In this document: piece by piece, positions 1 to 43,184 of the stretch
How positions within the stretch are numbered: the first letter of the stretch is position 1
How the letters are laid out: each line of letters opens with the position of its first letter
Assembly (NCBI RefSeq): GCF_023078275.1
Contig: NC_062980.1
Location: 6,498,401 to 6,562,400, forward strand
Reading direction: 5' to 3'
Source of the DNA: Leguminivora glycinivorella
Taxonomy: Eukaryota; Arthropoda; Insecta; Lepidoptera; Tortricidae
DNA length: 64,000 nucleotides
Notes under the pieces: model-generated
Database searches by the model: none
Seen by the model: the letters and a program-made list of their open reading frames with translations, nothing else
What the model was told of the DNA's origin: nothing
Translations under genes and position numbers: made by a program

Positions 1-30940
<30,940 letters not shown>

Positions 30941-31309
30941 TTTGACCTGGAAACAGAGGAATAGTCAGTTGATTTGTATGTCATATCCGCCATAAACGGA
31001 CTCGTTACACAGTAAAGTAGGTACTAATTATAAAAGTAACAAAAAAAAGGTAGTTGTTAGCCTAAGAGACTGCTAACGGCGGCAGTTGGACTTATTCAAA
31101 CTCTTTATGTCTTTGGTAGTTCATGCAGATTTACCGCCACATGCCATGCCCCTATTATAAAATTTATAACATGACACAAAATATTGGGGTAACTTCGAAA
31201 GTTACATAAAAATGACCATTTATTTCCATCATATCAAGATTCCCCTTTCGAAATTACCAGAGCATTTCTGTGCTTCGAAATTACCCCAATGCACCCTATA
31301 AGGGTCACC

Positions 31310-31432
31310 TGTACCCTGTACCACCGAAAATGGAGGGTTAACCCGAGGTTAACCCACCATTTTATATGAAATTTGACAGCTGACAGCCCACTAACCTTGA
31401 GTTAAGCGGGTGGTGCAAGTGGACCTTAGCAA
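31310..31432. repeat. MITE J (gcaccaccga...gggtggtgcaag), copy 1
   Basis: Block accgaaaatggagggttaac, ccaccattttatatgaaatt, gacagcccactaacc and gttaag; outer ends tgtaccacc and ggtggtgca are partly complementary. The second copy is at 59287-59400. Confidence 0.75.
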
Positions 31433-32107
31433 TTTATTAAACAATTCCAAGGGGTTTTAAAAAGTAATGAAGTTTTTTTGCTAGTATCACCGTCCCTCAT
31501 TGAAAAGGACTGTTTTCAACCAATCATGATACCTATTGTATTGATATAAATATTCCACAAGTCTTTGTGTTGCCGTGCCGCCTTCGCGTCGCCTTGCTGG
31601 TGGAAATGTATTTAAGGGGCTCCACAGTCCACACGGTTTTCATCGATTTTTGACAAGTTTTGAGTTGAAACTCCTAATTTTCACTAGAGGTAGAGAATTA
31701 TAAGACCAATTTCCATCTGTTCTTCAATTTTTTATCTCTATTCGTAAGAGCTATATTTAAAAAAAAACACTTTTCTTAGAATTCAAGAGAGATTTTAATT
31801 TTAAAGTAATTCAAGCAAAAATTATGACCAAAAAACCTGTTTTTGACCCTAAAATTGTTCTACTTTGATGCCAAATATCACATAAACAATGAGCTGTGAA
31901 GTAATTATGAGATACTATTTTGTTTAGAGACACCTATCATAATATCAATGGATTCAAATCGAAGGTCATTAGCGCAGGGAACGCCCTTAATAAACACGTT
32001 TACCTAATCTGCCTACACTTGGGGAATTCCTTCATCAACCATCTAAGTAATGAGTGTCTTGGAAAAGTTCTTGCCTACAGTTTTACCTAAACTCGCATTG
32101 CTTTTAT

Positions 32108-32290
32108 TGGACGACCGCTATGGCCTAATCGGTACTAGTGGCCCTGCCTGCTAAGCCGATTGTCCTAGGTTCAAATCCCGATGAGGACATTTATTTGTGT
32201 GATGAAGGCAAAGTCATGGATGTTTTCTACGTATTTTATATGAGTAACATGAGATTATTTTAACTATTGAAAGTTTCTTAGTAACCCTCA
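32108..32290 (+). repeat. SINE type A, 5' half
   Basis: tRNA-like head: ctatggcctaatcggtact, ccctgcctgctaagccg, ggttcaaatcccgatgagg, then atttatttgtgtgatgaagg and tcatggatgttttctacg. The 3' half is missing. Confidence 0.8.
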
Positions 32291-32794
32291 GTGAGCGAGT
32301 CCGACTTGAACTTTGCCGGTTTTTTGTTCATACCTACCTACTACAAACATAAGTAGATACGTACTTCCATTATGACATATTATATGGCTAGTCTATTTAA
32401 CTTTTAAATGTCAATAATATTATAATTTAAAATTTAATCCTTCCGGACATGTCACCAAAGGACTACAGATACAGTTACATTACAATAGCAAACAAAGTCG
32501 TGCCGTTCTCTCCCCTCAAGGACAACCTTACACGATCTAGGACCAGTTTACAGACTATTTGTATCAAAGAATGCCACTGCAAATAAACAAACAGCGGTAT
32601 GGATTAATATTACGAGTAACTGTAGTAACAATACGGAACCCGTACTGGACACTTTACGCGCTTAAACTAACTCTGCGCTTTTCAAAACGACACGACACTT
32701 CTGGGAAAACTATGTACGTACTAAGGCTGTAATACCTATCTAACCAAACAGATAACAAAACTAAACCTAAATAAAACACACACGCCGAACTTAC

Positions 32795-32850
32795 CTAATG
32801 GCAATCAGCACTAAATTTGAAAAAAAAATGTAGGCAACGTCTATAATTAT
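32795..32850 (-). promoter_or_regulatory. Candidate first exon/promoter of the UNC93-like gene
   Basis: A strong donor CATTAG|GTAAGT ends at 32795, with a TATA-like TATAATTATAG about 45-55 bp upstream. The coding exon at 30946 starts with an acceptor, so a non-coding exon must lie to the right. This one is nearest; it is only a candidate. Confidence 0.3.
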
Positions 32851-32964
32851 AGTCGCGTCTTCGCCTCGGCTAGTCTGTCGCCCGTTGCTACGTCCGCGGA
32901 TCTTTCGCATACTAGGGTATCAATATTGGCACGTGCGGTTAAACGACAACTTTGCTCCCTTATG

Positions 32965-33411
32965 AAACAATAGTTATTTGTTTTACAAGGGGGCAAAGTA
33001 GTTGTTTAACCGCAGGTGCCAATATTGATACCTGAGCAAGCGAAAGATTCCAATATTGAACCGCGAGCGTAGCGAGTGGTTCAAAAAGTGGAATCTTGAG
33101 CGTTGCGAGGGTATCAAGGCACGAAGGTTAAACAAACTTTGCCACCGAGTGAAACACAAAATTTTTCACCACACCAACACGAACAAAATACTGACTATAA
33201 AACATCAAAATAAATCAAATTCATCAATTTATTCAATATTTTTGATTCAAAATCATCATTTATAGGGTAAAATCTAGCAGACATATTAAGACATCGGGTT
33301 AAAATTTGCATGAAATTACTTTGCCCCCTTGTGGATAAAATGCAATTTTGCTATCTGTTTTCGAATAGCAAAGAATGCCTTTACCAGTTGGTGTGGTGAA
33401 AAACTATTTCT
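32965..33411 (+). repeat. Hairpin-rich MITE, family H variant
   Basis: Left end aatagttatttgttttacaa and ggggcaaagta; right end ggtgtggtgaaaaactattt. It has the hairpin gaaccgcgagcgtagcgag and gattccaatattg/gtggaatcttgag pairs, as in family H but with different sequence, including a shared tgcccccttgtggataaaat. Confidence 0.65.
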
Positions 33412-33454
33412 AAGTATGTAGACACACATGTCTCTAAGTCTAGCGGTTACGTAA

Positions 33455-33685
33455 TGATATTTTCAGTACAGATGGTGGTTTTTTTACGCACTAGTGCGAG
33501 AAGTGGTTCATTATATGTCAGGTCGAAACTTCGGAGGTCCATCTGTACTGAAAAACGTCGTTCGATACACGTGCGAAAAGGGAATTCGTAACTCGTGTCG
33601 ATTTAAAACACTCCCTTCGGTCGTGTTTTAATTTATCGCCACTCGTTTCGAACTTCCTCTTTTTCGCACTTGTATCGAAATGTAC
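33455..33685 (+). repeat. Foldback element F, copy 1
   Basis: Inner hairpin cagtacagatgg/ccatctgtactg, then cgtgcgaaaag/cttttt-cgcact arms, a palindrome tacgcactagtgcg, and cactcccttcggtcgtgtt. The second copy is at 59530-59755. Confidence 0.85.
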
Positions 33686-33850
33686 TATTTCCCTTCACTA
33701 GCTCGGAAACACGTGTTTTGTCCTTTAATACCAGCGGGTAAAAACGTATTTTATCCACTAGTGGATAAAGTAATTTAACCTTGAATATAGTCAAATTTTC
33801 TGCTTTAAAACTGATAAAAGTGGATGTATGTATTGGATGTAAAGATGATT
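33686..33850 (+). repeat. Hairpin-rich MITE, family H, right-hand fragment
   Basis: cttcactagctcggaaacac, cctttaataccagcgggta and tttatccactagtggataaa match the right third of family H in opposite orientation to the copy that follows. Confidence 0.75.
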
Positions 33851-33865
33851 ATTACAATAGTACAA

Positions 33866-36296
33866 TAGTTATTTGTTATACAAGGGGGCAAAGTTGTATT
33901 TTAACGCCGAGTGTGGAGTTGAAAAACGAGCAAGTGAAAGGATTCTATAGTTGAACCACGAGCGAAGCGAGTGGTTCGAGAATAGAATCCTGAACTTGCG
34001 AGTTTTTTAGCACACGAGAAGTAAAATACATTTGCACCCGAGTGTAACACAAAACTTTTCCCCTCACTATAGCGAGGAAACTACAAGTCCAAGTCCAAGT
34101 CCAAGTCCAAAGTGTTTTATTTGTAAGTATATGTCAAACTGATTACAGTGGTGGTAAACAATATCATATATGTAGCACTATACTCTGCCTGATGGCGTAC
34201 AAAAACTTCATTATGTCCTTACATACTAACATGCGAAATTGATTTTACGTAACTATATTCAACATAAATTGGGAAATTGAGTAATAATTAGTTATAATAT
34301 AATTAATATTGAAATTCATATCAGGCCGTGGGCATTAAAAATTATGTAGCAAAAATTCAGAAATAGAATAAAAACAATTATCAATTAAAAATGTCAAAGT
34401 TTACGTTTAAATTCATTTAAGGGTAACATTCTAAAACTAACAGGGAATTTGTTATAAATCTTACTAGCTAAGCAGAATACACTTTTGCGCATTAAGGCAG
34501 TTTTTGCGAAAACAGGAAATAGATTCTGAGGGTACCTGGAATCTCTAGTAAATACCTCGGAAACCGTCCTGAATAGTGTTGGGTTTGTTTTAATAAACAT
34601 CATAATTTCAAAAATGTATAGGCACGGAAAAGTCAAAATATTTAATTCTTTAAAATGTGGCACACAGCTATCTGTTAAGTGAAGCCCTCGAATTGCTTTC
34701 ACACATTTCTTCTGCGCTATAAAGACGGCTTCTCTGTTGACCGAGTTACCCCAGTAAATGAGCCCATATCGTAAGGTAGAGCCAACGAAACTGTGATAAG
34801 CCATAAGCACAGCTTCCGTGCTAACTTGCTTCGAGAGTTTGTATAGAGCGAAAGCATATTTATTTAATTTTTTACAAACTGTCTCCGTATGTGCTGCCCA
34901 ATTCAAGTGATTGTCAATCCGTACTCCCAAAAAATTTGTGTTGTTTACAGACTCTATAATCGTTCCTTCATAATTACAATCAAAAGGTCTTAAAACTTTT
35001 CTTTGATGAAAATGCATTATTTTTGTTTTGCTTAAATTTATCATTAAATTATTGTTCTTAAGCCATTCAATGATATTACATAAAGTGTGATTAATTTCAT
35101 ATTCATAGTCCTTATCCTCTTTGAGATCAATTACTACTGTGCTGTCGTCAGCGTAAAGAACCATTGGATAGTTAATGTGACGAGGAAGGTCATTAATATA
35201 CAGCAAGAATAAAAGCGGACCTAATACACTTCCCTGCGGGACCCCACACACCAAATCTCGCTTGTCAGACCTGTAACAGACTTGCATTTGTGACTTGAGA
35301 CAAATTTGCGACAGCTCCGTGTACTGCTCTCTACCACTTAAATACGATTTCATGAGATTCAGTACATTGCCACGAATACCATAGGCACTGAGCTTCTTGA
35401 GAAGTATTGAGTGATCAACGTAGTCAAATGCCTTTGTCATGTCCATATATATAGCACATACATGCTCGCCCTTATCCATTTTTGTCATAATGGGCTGCAA
35501 TAAATGAAATATGGCCATATTAATAGTTTTTTGCTTGCGAAAGCCTTTTTGCTCTGACGCAAATAGGTTATGTTTTTCGAGAAATCCGTATATAGCTTCG
35601 TGAATAACTTTCTCAAAGATTTTTGAGAAGACTGTGGCAAGGGCAATAGGTCTATAATTCGATAGGCTCGTCTTATCACCCTTTTTGTATAGTGGCTTTA
35701 CAATTGTCATCTTAAGTGCATCAGGATAGACTCCTTGAGAAATGCTAAGATTTAGTATGTGACTTAATGGGTATGAAATAATATGTGACACATATTTAAC
35801 TACTTTGGTACTAATTTCATCGTAACCTACACTATTAGTATTCTTCAATGTCGATATAATTTTCATTACACTATCAGCAGTAGTTAGTCTGACATATACG
35901 GAATGGGGACAATTAACATTTATGTTCTGATATGCTGTATTTTGGCTATTACACTGTGTTTGATCGACAAAAAAATCATTAAATGCATTGACAATCTTTC
36001 TTGGTTCAGTAATTACCATACCGTCTTTGATGACTCTACTTATAGGCTCTTTTGGGAAATTTTGTTTCGTTTTATTAATACAACGCAAAAAATGCGTTTA
36101 TCACTGCTTCCAGTAGTTCCACAGGTGGTAAATCATCTTTATTACTAGATTCACGTACTTTTATCAATGGTAAAGCAGTTAATTTGACTTTATTCAAGGT
36201 CAAACTACTTTACCCACTAGTGGATAAAATGCGTTTTTACCCGCTGGTATTAAAGGACAAAACACGTGTTTCCGAGCTAGTGAGGGGAAAATAACT
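33866..36296 (-). repeat. Hairpin-rich MITE, family H, copy split by a LINE
   Basis: Left part 33866-34086 and right part 36079-36296 together form a full copy comparable to 24443-24865. The LINE at 34087-36078 is inserted in the middle with a tacaa duplication. Ends: aatagttatttgttatac and aggggaaaataactatt, which are imperfect TIRs. Confidence 0.88.
34087..36078 (-). mobile_element. Jockey-like LINE with long RT frame, 5'-truncated
   Basis: The 564-codon minus-strand frame (36088-34394; real LINE part from 36078) encodes a Jockey-superfamily reverse transcriptase. Motifs in order: NSVGYDEISTKVVKY, PLYKKGDKTSLSNYRPIALA, SEQKGFRKQKTINMAIFHLL, AIYMDMTKAFDYVDHSILL, CGVPQGSVLGPLLFLLYIND and the catalytic VLYADDSTVVIDL, then LMINLSKTKIMHFH and FLGVRIDNHLNWAAHTETV. 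The upstream endonuclease domain is absent. The 3' end has (CCAAGT)n in plus orientation (34084-34110), i.e. a TTGGAC-type tail. The 5-bp duplication tacaa at 34082-34086 and 36079-36083 marks the insertion. No internal stops, so fairly young. Confidence 0.92.
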
Positions 36297-36664
36297 ATTA
36301 CTTCTGAAACGTTATTTGATCTGCTAAGTTGACGCTGACTGTACACACTGTTTCATAAAAGTATAATTTAAATTCAAGTCTCGTGCTGTCGATTTCCATT
36401 TGTTTTATTTTGATCACGACGTGACGTCACACCAGATTAATATATTAATTTCTAATCAATTCACGAAACAACGCTTGCTATTTAAATATTATCATAAAAA
36501 ATCTAAGCAGATTCAAGCTTAGTTAGCATTTTAATGTCTTACTTACTATAGTCTATACATATACATTACATATAGTATTAGGTAAGCACACTGTGCTTCT
36601 AAATAGGCATATAGGTATATCGTGAATATAATTTTTCGTTCGATGGGCCATCGACAGTCGATAA
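36297..36664. other. Nothing recognised
   Basis: AT-rich stretch between the MITE and a SINE; no feature supported. Confidence 0.45.
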
Positions 36665-36977
36665 TTATGTATTCATCATCCTCCTTGCTTTATCCCAGCA
36701 TTTGCCACGGCTCATGGGAGCCTGGGGTCCGCTTTCACAACTAATCCCAAGATTTGGCGTAGGCACTAGTTTTTACGAAAGCGACTGCCATCTGACCTTC
36801 CAACTCGAAGGGTAAACTAGACCTTATTGGAATTAGTCCGGTTTCCTTACGATGTTTTCCTTCAACGAAAAGCGACTGGCAAATATCAAATGACATTTCG
36901 CACATAAGTTTCGAAAAACTCATTGGTACGAGCCCGGGTTCGAATCGAACCCGCGACCTCCGGCCAACAGCGCTATT
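36665..36977 (-). repeat. SINE type B, minus copy
   Basis: Reverse complement of the type B SINE at 23205-23525, with tcatcatcctccttgc tail at the left and the tRNA-like head (cgggttcgaatcgaacccgc) near 36935-36960. Confidence 0.88.
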
Positions 36978-37084
36978 ATAACAAATAACTATTATGACAA
37001 CTAAATGGTAGTGGTAACATAATATACTCCTTGTTATGTTACGATGTAGTGCATTTAATTTAGATATACTGAATTTAAAAAAAT

Positions 37085-37260
37085 ATTTTTTTTTTCATTT
37101 ATTTATTTATTTAAACTTTATTGCACAGTAAAAATATACAGTTACAAAAGGCGAACTTAATGCTACATGGCATTCTCTACCAGTCAACCTTTAGGCCAAA
37201 CAGAGAAGACCAAAAAAGGTGCGGGATATGTAAAGAACACTAAAGACTTGATTTTATTGG
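37085..37260 (-). mobile_element. LINE 3' end fragment with (ATTT)n tail
   Basis: tttatttatttatttaaac then tttattgcacagtaaaa and a 3' UTR-like block. It looks like the minus-strand 3' end of a LINE. No coding part. Confidence 0.5.
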
Positions 37261-37700
37261 ACTACGTTATAGAAAAAAAAAATAGGGACTTATATTAATA
37301 TATTTACCTATTTAAGACACTAATAACTATAATAAATACATATATTAATAATAAATACATATAAATTTCCTATTATAGATTTACATAAATATAACATAAT
37401 TATATACATACATATACATTTAAATATATTTCATTCTGTTGCTGGACGTTGAAACTAGAAGAAAAAACTTGAATTGAAATGACTAATAAAACAACAAAAT
37501 ATACATATAGTTAGATTAGTTAGAAGTGTTAGTACCTAGTCAGTTTATCTTAGAACTGTATGTAGGATCAAGTTTAAAAGCATTTACAAGCGTGCAGCAG
37601 CTATTTAAGTGTTTTATTATCAATCTTGTTGATCTTAGAATAATTATTTAATTGTAAACGACACCAACACTGACACAGACCACTTTACGAAGCGCTTACG
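37261..37700. other. Nothing recognised
   Basis: AT-rich, no supported feature before the inverted hAT pair. Confidence 0.45.
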
Positions 37701-38269
37701 ATGCCGACTAGGGCTTCCAATACCGGGATCCCGGTATCTCGGGATCCCGGGATCCCGCCTTTTTTTGGGCACATTTCAATACCGGTATTTTATTTAGTAA
37801 TACCGGGATCCCGGTATTTTTAGAAACTAACAAATTATGCCAAATGAACGTAAATTACTCATCAAAAACGTTAAATTTCTGCATCACGATGGTTACTGCA
37901 CGCGTAAATCTTGCTTCCTGCTCTCGTTTTTCGATTTGACACATTCTCTGTTTGGTGTTTTTGCAATATTTGAATGAAAATGATAGTTTTTTCGATGATT
38001 ACATTGATAAAGAATTAAAGATACGTGTCAAAAGCATTCATTGAGGAGGGTCTGCCGCGAACATTTTTTGACACATTTGTTGCACTTGTTAATTCGCACG
38101 TAAGTGTAACAGAGAAGCAACACGTCAAACGTAGTTGCAACAGGCCACAGATCCTCTGTAAACAAATCGCCTTGATGCATCTATAATCTATATCATAGAT
38201 ATAACTTTTCAAAAAATTGGTTAATGCATACGAACTAACGTATACCGTAGTTACTCTATTTTTACTGTA

Positions 38270-38471
38270 CAGTCAACCAATTTGAATACTAGGCCACTCT
38301 AGAACCCTGTCTCATTTACACCGTGTTCTATTTGCCATAGAAGTCACATTGACATTTGTTTTGTCTCCATCTGTATCTTTTGCTGAGGTGTGCCAATAAA
38401 GAGTACTCTATCTATTGACGTTTACTGTGCAAAGGTTTTACAGTGGCCTAGGATTCAAATTGGTTGACTGT
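38270..38471. repeat. MITE (GTACAGTCAACCAATTTGAA ends) in the left hAT copy
   Basis: tgtacagtcaaccaatttga and tcaaattggttgactgtac are inverted ends of a 200-bp element, with inner arms aggccact/agtggcct. The same element lies in the right copy at 42230-42431. Confidence 0.88.
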
Positions 38472-38999
38472 ACGTGTGCGTTAGTGTATTGAACTCTAGC
38501 TCAAAACTTTGCCGTAACATTCCCTATAGTAACGAAATTGGGAACTCACTACTCAACTATCAAAATGAAGAAAATTACTTTTCTTATCCGTAAATTAAGT
38601 GTTTCTATTCCGCGAAGTAATCTTTTTGATTTTGATTATCATTTCTGCAAAGTAATGTGTGATTCCATAGGTTATTTCTTAATGTGATTTTTAATCATCT
38701 ATGTCGGACAATTTAGCTTTCTTGGCTAATTGTTCAATGATTTGGCGGATTTATTTTATTACTGCTTTAGCGCCTCTAGCGCTACGAAAAACAAAAATAC
38801 CACAAAATTGTACCGTAGATATTGATTACTGTGTTTCCAAAAAAAAAACACCCATATTCTAATTTCAAAAGTCAATGTTGAAACTATAGTGTGTGTAATC
38901 GAGAAATGTTCTTAATACTTGTTATTTAATAAAGTGATATTATAGTTAAATCTACAGTACAATTACGCCATTAACACTGACTATAAAATGTAACACAGC

Positions 39000-39450
39000 A
39001 TGAATGAGACACAGCTTCCTAGTATCACAGCCATACTAAAGAAGAGGCGACTGAGGTGGCTCGGGCATGTGTATCGAATGGAACGGACGTTTGCCACGTT
39101 AAATCCTGCTGGGGGAGGTTGCAGATGCAAAGAGACCGGTCAGACGGCCAATGCTGCGCTTTAAAGATTGCGTGAAGCGTGACATGGACACATTTGATAT
39201 TCCATGCAACCAGTGGCAACGACTAGCCGAAGACCGACCCACGTGGCGCCGTGTTGTCCATGACGGTCAATCCAAGCACGCCAATGCCTGGTTCTCCTCC
39301 TTGAATGATAAACGCATGAGGCGTCACGAGCAGGCCTCTAACCCCCGCCCATCTGGGGGAGCATACACCTGCCGTGTGTGCGGACGAGGGATCCTCTCTC
39401 GAATTGGGCTATACAGCCACGAACGTAAGTGTCGCAAGGATGCTACTTGA
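39000..39450 (+). pseudogene. LINE C-terminal remnant in the left hAT copy
   Basis: The frames read SITAILKKRRLRWLGHVYRM, then after a frameshift RPMLRFKDCVKRDMDTFDI, and end in a C2H2-like finger CRVCGRGILSRIGLYSHE followed by RKC. This is the tail of a non-LTR element ORF, captured in the hAT. The mirrored copy is at 41247-41700. Confidence 0.75.
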
Positions 39451-40051
39451 ATCGTCTGTTATTATATAGATGCAAAGGCCTGTTATTATTAAAATGTAAA
39501 AGTTTCTATTCCGCACGACCTTAAAGAGATCGATTTGGCTGATTTGGCATAAAACATGGTTTGCCATGGCCGCGTCTTCTTGCAAAATGTCCGATCTGGC
39601 GGCGATGTCTAACTTACAGAATCACCTGAGTAGAGATCTGGCGCTCTTTCCCGCTTGCTTTTATACTGCATCCTCGGTCCCACTCATAACAAAAATAAAG
39701 AGCACAGGGCGTAGCCCTTTGAACTATGTATAGGTACTTAAAAACAATAAAAGTTGAACCGACTTGGCCACATAAGTTTGCGAACCGTTTTGGGTTGAAA
39801 TCGAAACTTTTGAAGTTGGAAATGTAATCGATTTGACCCATTTGTAAGTCGGATTGGCAAGATTCCGCTGTAGTATAACACGCATGAACAGTAACAAACG
39901 AAATTTTGAATAAAATTTGTTATTTTAAGCAAATTACTTGGTTCTTATATTTTCCCGATTTCAATACCGGGATCCCGGGATCCCGGTATTGAAATCGCCA
40001 ATACCGGAATGAATACCGGTATTGGATAAGGTCCGGTATTTGGAAGCCCTA

Positions 40052-40645
40052 ATATGGCCTCCTTGAAACATAGTGTCAGTACTGTCCGTGTAGGTAGGCC
40101 ATAGGACCGGGGCCACTGAATCGTGGACCACGGTGGGTTCGGATACGGATCCCAAGCTAAACTATTAGGCTCGTAGCCGAATGGCATTTCTGCGACGCCA
40201 ATCGCCATAGAAATGCAGTCTGGCTCTGTCGCGCCAATACGCAAGAGCGATAGAGATAGATTGCATTTCTGCGGCGTCTGGCGTCGCAGAAATGCCTTTC
40301 GGCTACGGGTCCTGAATTGAACTGATACTGAACTGACCTGGCTCCGTAGCCGAATGGCATTTCTGCGACGCGAAACGAAATCGAAACGTCGTAGAAAGGT
40401 AGTATGGCTCTGTCGCGTCAATACGCAAGACTCGCAAGAGCGATAGAGATAGATAGTTACGAAAGAGATACATATTATCATGAGCGCTTCGTGAGCGTTT
40501 GTGCGAAATGAAAACGAAACGCCGTGAAAGGTAGTCTGGCTCTGTCGCACCAATACGCAAGAGCGATAGAGATAGATATCTACGAGCGTTTCGTTTCGTG
40601 AGCGTTTGTGGATTCGGCTATGCACGCTGATAAAAATGTCGGCAT
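40052..40645. repeat. 594-bp spacer between inverted hAT copies, with foldback G units
   Basis: From about 40172 the spacer holds three adjacent units of foldback element G: gtagccgaatggcatttctg near 40175 and 40345, and tctggctctgtcgcgccaat and its variants near 40220, 40405 and 40530. The first 110 bp (40060-40170) shows no repeat I recognise. By the flank evidence the whole spacer is inverted relative to its original orientation. Confidence 0.8.
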
Positions 40646-41246
40646 TAGGGCTTCCAAATACCGGACCTTATCCAATACCGGTATTCATTCCGGTATTGGC
40701 GATTTCAATACCGGGATCCCGGGATCCCGGTATTGAAATCGGGAAAATATAAGAACCAAGTAATTTGCTTAAAATAACAAATTTTATTCAAAATTTCATT
40801 TGTTACTGTTCATGCGTGTTATACTACAGCGGAATCTTGCCAATCCGACTTACAAATGGGTCAAATCGATTACATTTCCAACTTCAAAAGTTTCGATTTC
40901 AACCCAAAACGGTTCGCAAACTTATGTGGCCAAGTCGGTTCAACTTTTATTGTTTTTAAGTACCTATACATAGTTCAAAGGGCTACGCCCTGTGCTCTTT
41001 ATTTTTGTTATGAGTGGGACCGAGGATGCAGTATAAAAGCAAGCGGGAAAGAGCGCCAGATCTCTACTCAGGTGATTCTGTAAGTTAGACATCGCCGCCA
41101 GATCGGACATTTTGCAAGAAGACGCGGCCATGGCAAACCATGTTTTATGCCAAATCAGCCAAATCGATCTCTTTAAGGTCGTGCGGAATAGAAACTTTTA
41201 CATTTTAATAATAACAGGCCTTTGCATCTATATAATAACAGACGAT

Positions 41247-41700
41247 TCAAGTAGCATCCTTGCGACACTTACGTTCGTGGCTGTATAGCCCAATTCGAGA
41301 GAGGATCCCTCGTCCGCACACACGGCAGGTGTATGCTCCCCCAGATGGGCGGGGGTTAGAGGCCTGCTCGTGACGCCTCATGCGTTTATCATTCAAGGAG
41401 GAGAACCAGGCATTGGCGTGCTTGGATTGACCGTCATGGACAACACGGCGCCACGTGGGTCGGTCTTCGGCTAGTCGTTGCCACTGGTTGCATGGAATAT
41501 CAAATGTGTCCATGTCACGCTTCACGCAATCTTTAAAGCGCAGCATTGGCCGTCTGACCGGTCTCTTTGCATCTGCAACCTCCCCCAGCAGGATTTAACG
41601 TGGCAAACGTCCGCTCCATTCGATACACATGCCCGAGCCACCTCAGTCGCCTCTTCTTTAGTATGGCTGTGATACTAGGAAGCTGTGTCTCATTCATGCT
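41247..41700 (-). pseudogene. LINE C-terminal remnant in the right hAT copy
   Basis: Mirror of 39000-39450 with the same frameshift and the same C2H2-like end; one base differs in the upstream part. Confidence 0.75.
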
Positions 41701-42229
41701 GTGTTACATTTTATAGTCAGTGTTAATGGCGTAATTGTACTGTAGATTTAACTATAATATCACTTTATTAAATAACAAGTATTAAGAACATTTCTCGATT
41801 ACACACACTATAGTTTCAACATTGACTTTTGAAATTAGAATATGGGTGTTTTTTTTTTGGAAACACAGTAATCAATATTCTACGGTACAATTTTGTGGTA
41901 TTTTTGTTTTTCGTAGCGCTAGAGGCGCTAAAGCAGTAATAAAATAAATCCGCCAAATCATTGAACAATTAGCCAAGAAAGCTAAATTGTCCGACATAGA
42001 TGATTAAAAATCACATTAAGAAATAACCTATGGAATCACACATTACTTTGCAGAAATGATAATCAAAATCAAAAAGATTACTTCGCGGAATAGAAACACT
42101 TAATTTACGGATAAGAAAAGTAATTTTCTTCATTTTGATAGTTGAGTAGTGAGTTCCCAATTTCGTTACTATAGGGAATGTTACGGCAAAGTTTTGAGCT
42201 AGAGTTCAATACACTAACGCACACGTACA

Positions 42230-42431
42230 GTCAACCAATTTGAATCCTAGGCCACTGTAAAACCTTTGCACAGTAAACGTCAATAGATAGAGTACTCTTT
42301 ATTGGCACACCTCAGCAAAAGATACAGATGGAGACAAAACAAATGTCAATGTGACTTCTATGGCAAATAGAACACGGTGTAAATGAGACAGGGTTCTAGA
42401 GTGGCCTAGTATTCAAATTGGTTGACTGTAC
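42230..42431. repeat. MITE (GTACAGTCAACCAATTTGAA ends) in the right hAT copy
   Basis: Mirror of 38270-38471 inside the inverted hAT copy. Confidence 0.88.
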
Positions 42432-43184
42432 AGTAAAAATAGAGTAACTACGGTATACGTTAGTTCGTATGCATTAACCAATTTTTTGAAAAGTTATATC
42501 TATGATATAGATTATAGATGCATCAAGGCGATTTGTTTACAGAGGATCTGTGGCCTGTTGCAACTACGTTTGACGTGTTGCTTCTCTGTTACACTTACGT
42601 GCGAATTAACAAGTGCAACAAATGTGTCAAAAAATGTTCGCGGCAGACCCTCCTCAATGAATGCTTTTGACACGTATCTTTAATTCTTTATCAATGTAAT
42701 CATCGAAAAAACTATCATTTTCATTCAAATATTGCAAAAACACCAAACAGAGAATGTGTCAAATCGAAAAACGAGAGCAGGAAGCAAGATTTACGCGTGC
42801 AGTGACCATCGTGATGCAGAAATTTAACGTTTTTGATGAGTAATTTACGTTCATTTGGCATAATTTGTTAGTTTCTAAAAATACCGGGATCCCGGTATTA
42901 CTAAATAAAATACCGGTATTGAAATGTGCCCAAAAAAAGGCGGGATCCCGGGATCCCGAGATACCGGGATCCCGGTATTGGAAGCCCTAGGCCATATCTA
43001 ATGAATGTGCCTTATCTAGTGTGAGATCTAGATAGGCCTTAAACCTTCTAAGTAAGTACTTAAAAGTTGTAAGGTCGTAAAAAAATTGGCGGTTTTCCCG
43101 GATCGTTGTTCCAATACCATTGAATGATGCGTGTGTTCAACTGTTCACAACGCAAGTGATCTGTGGTTACAGGACCCATTCTAA

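Larger units (their letters stand above)
37709..40051 (+). mobile_element. hAT-type element, 2,343 bp, left copy of an inverted pair
   Basis: Ends TAGGGCTTCCAATACCGG and CCGGTATTTGGAAGCCCTA are inverted, and subterminal zones are packed with GGGATCCCGGTATT words. It carries a nested MITE (38270-38471) and a LINE C-terminal remnant (39000-39450). No hAT transposase frame was found. Flanks are atgccgac at 37701-37708 and atatggcc at 40052-40059; these do not match each other but match the complement of the other copy's flanks. Confidence 0.92.
40646..42989 (-). mobile_element. hAT-type element, 2,344 bp, right copy of an inverted pair
   Basis: Reverse-complement twin of 37709-40051. Only three differences were seen by eye: a C/T near 39892 (partner near 40798), an A/G near 39085 (partner near 41613) and one extra A near 41880. 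Flanks are gtcggcat at 40638-40645 and ggccatat at 42990-42997. Confidence 0.92.

Noticed and set aside
39945..40625. 226-residue minus-strand frame
   Set aside because: It crosses the hAT end and the foldback G units, so it is a chance frame over joined repeats.
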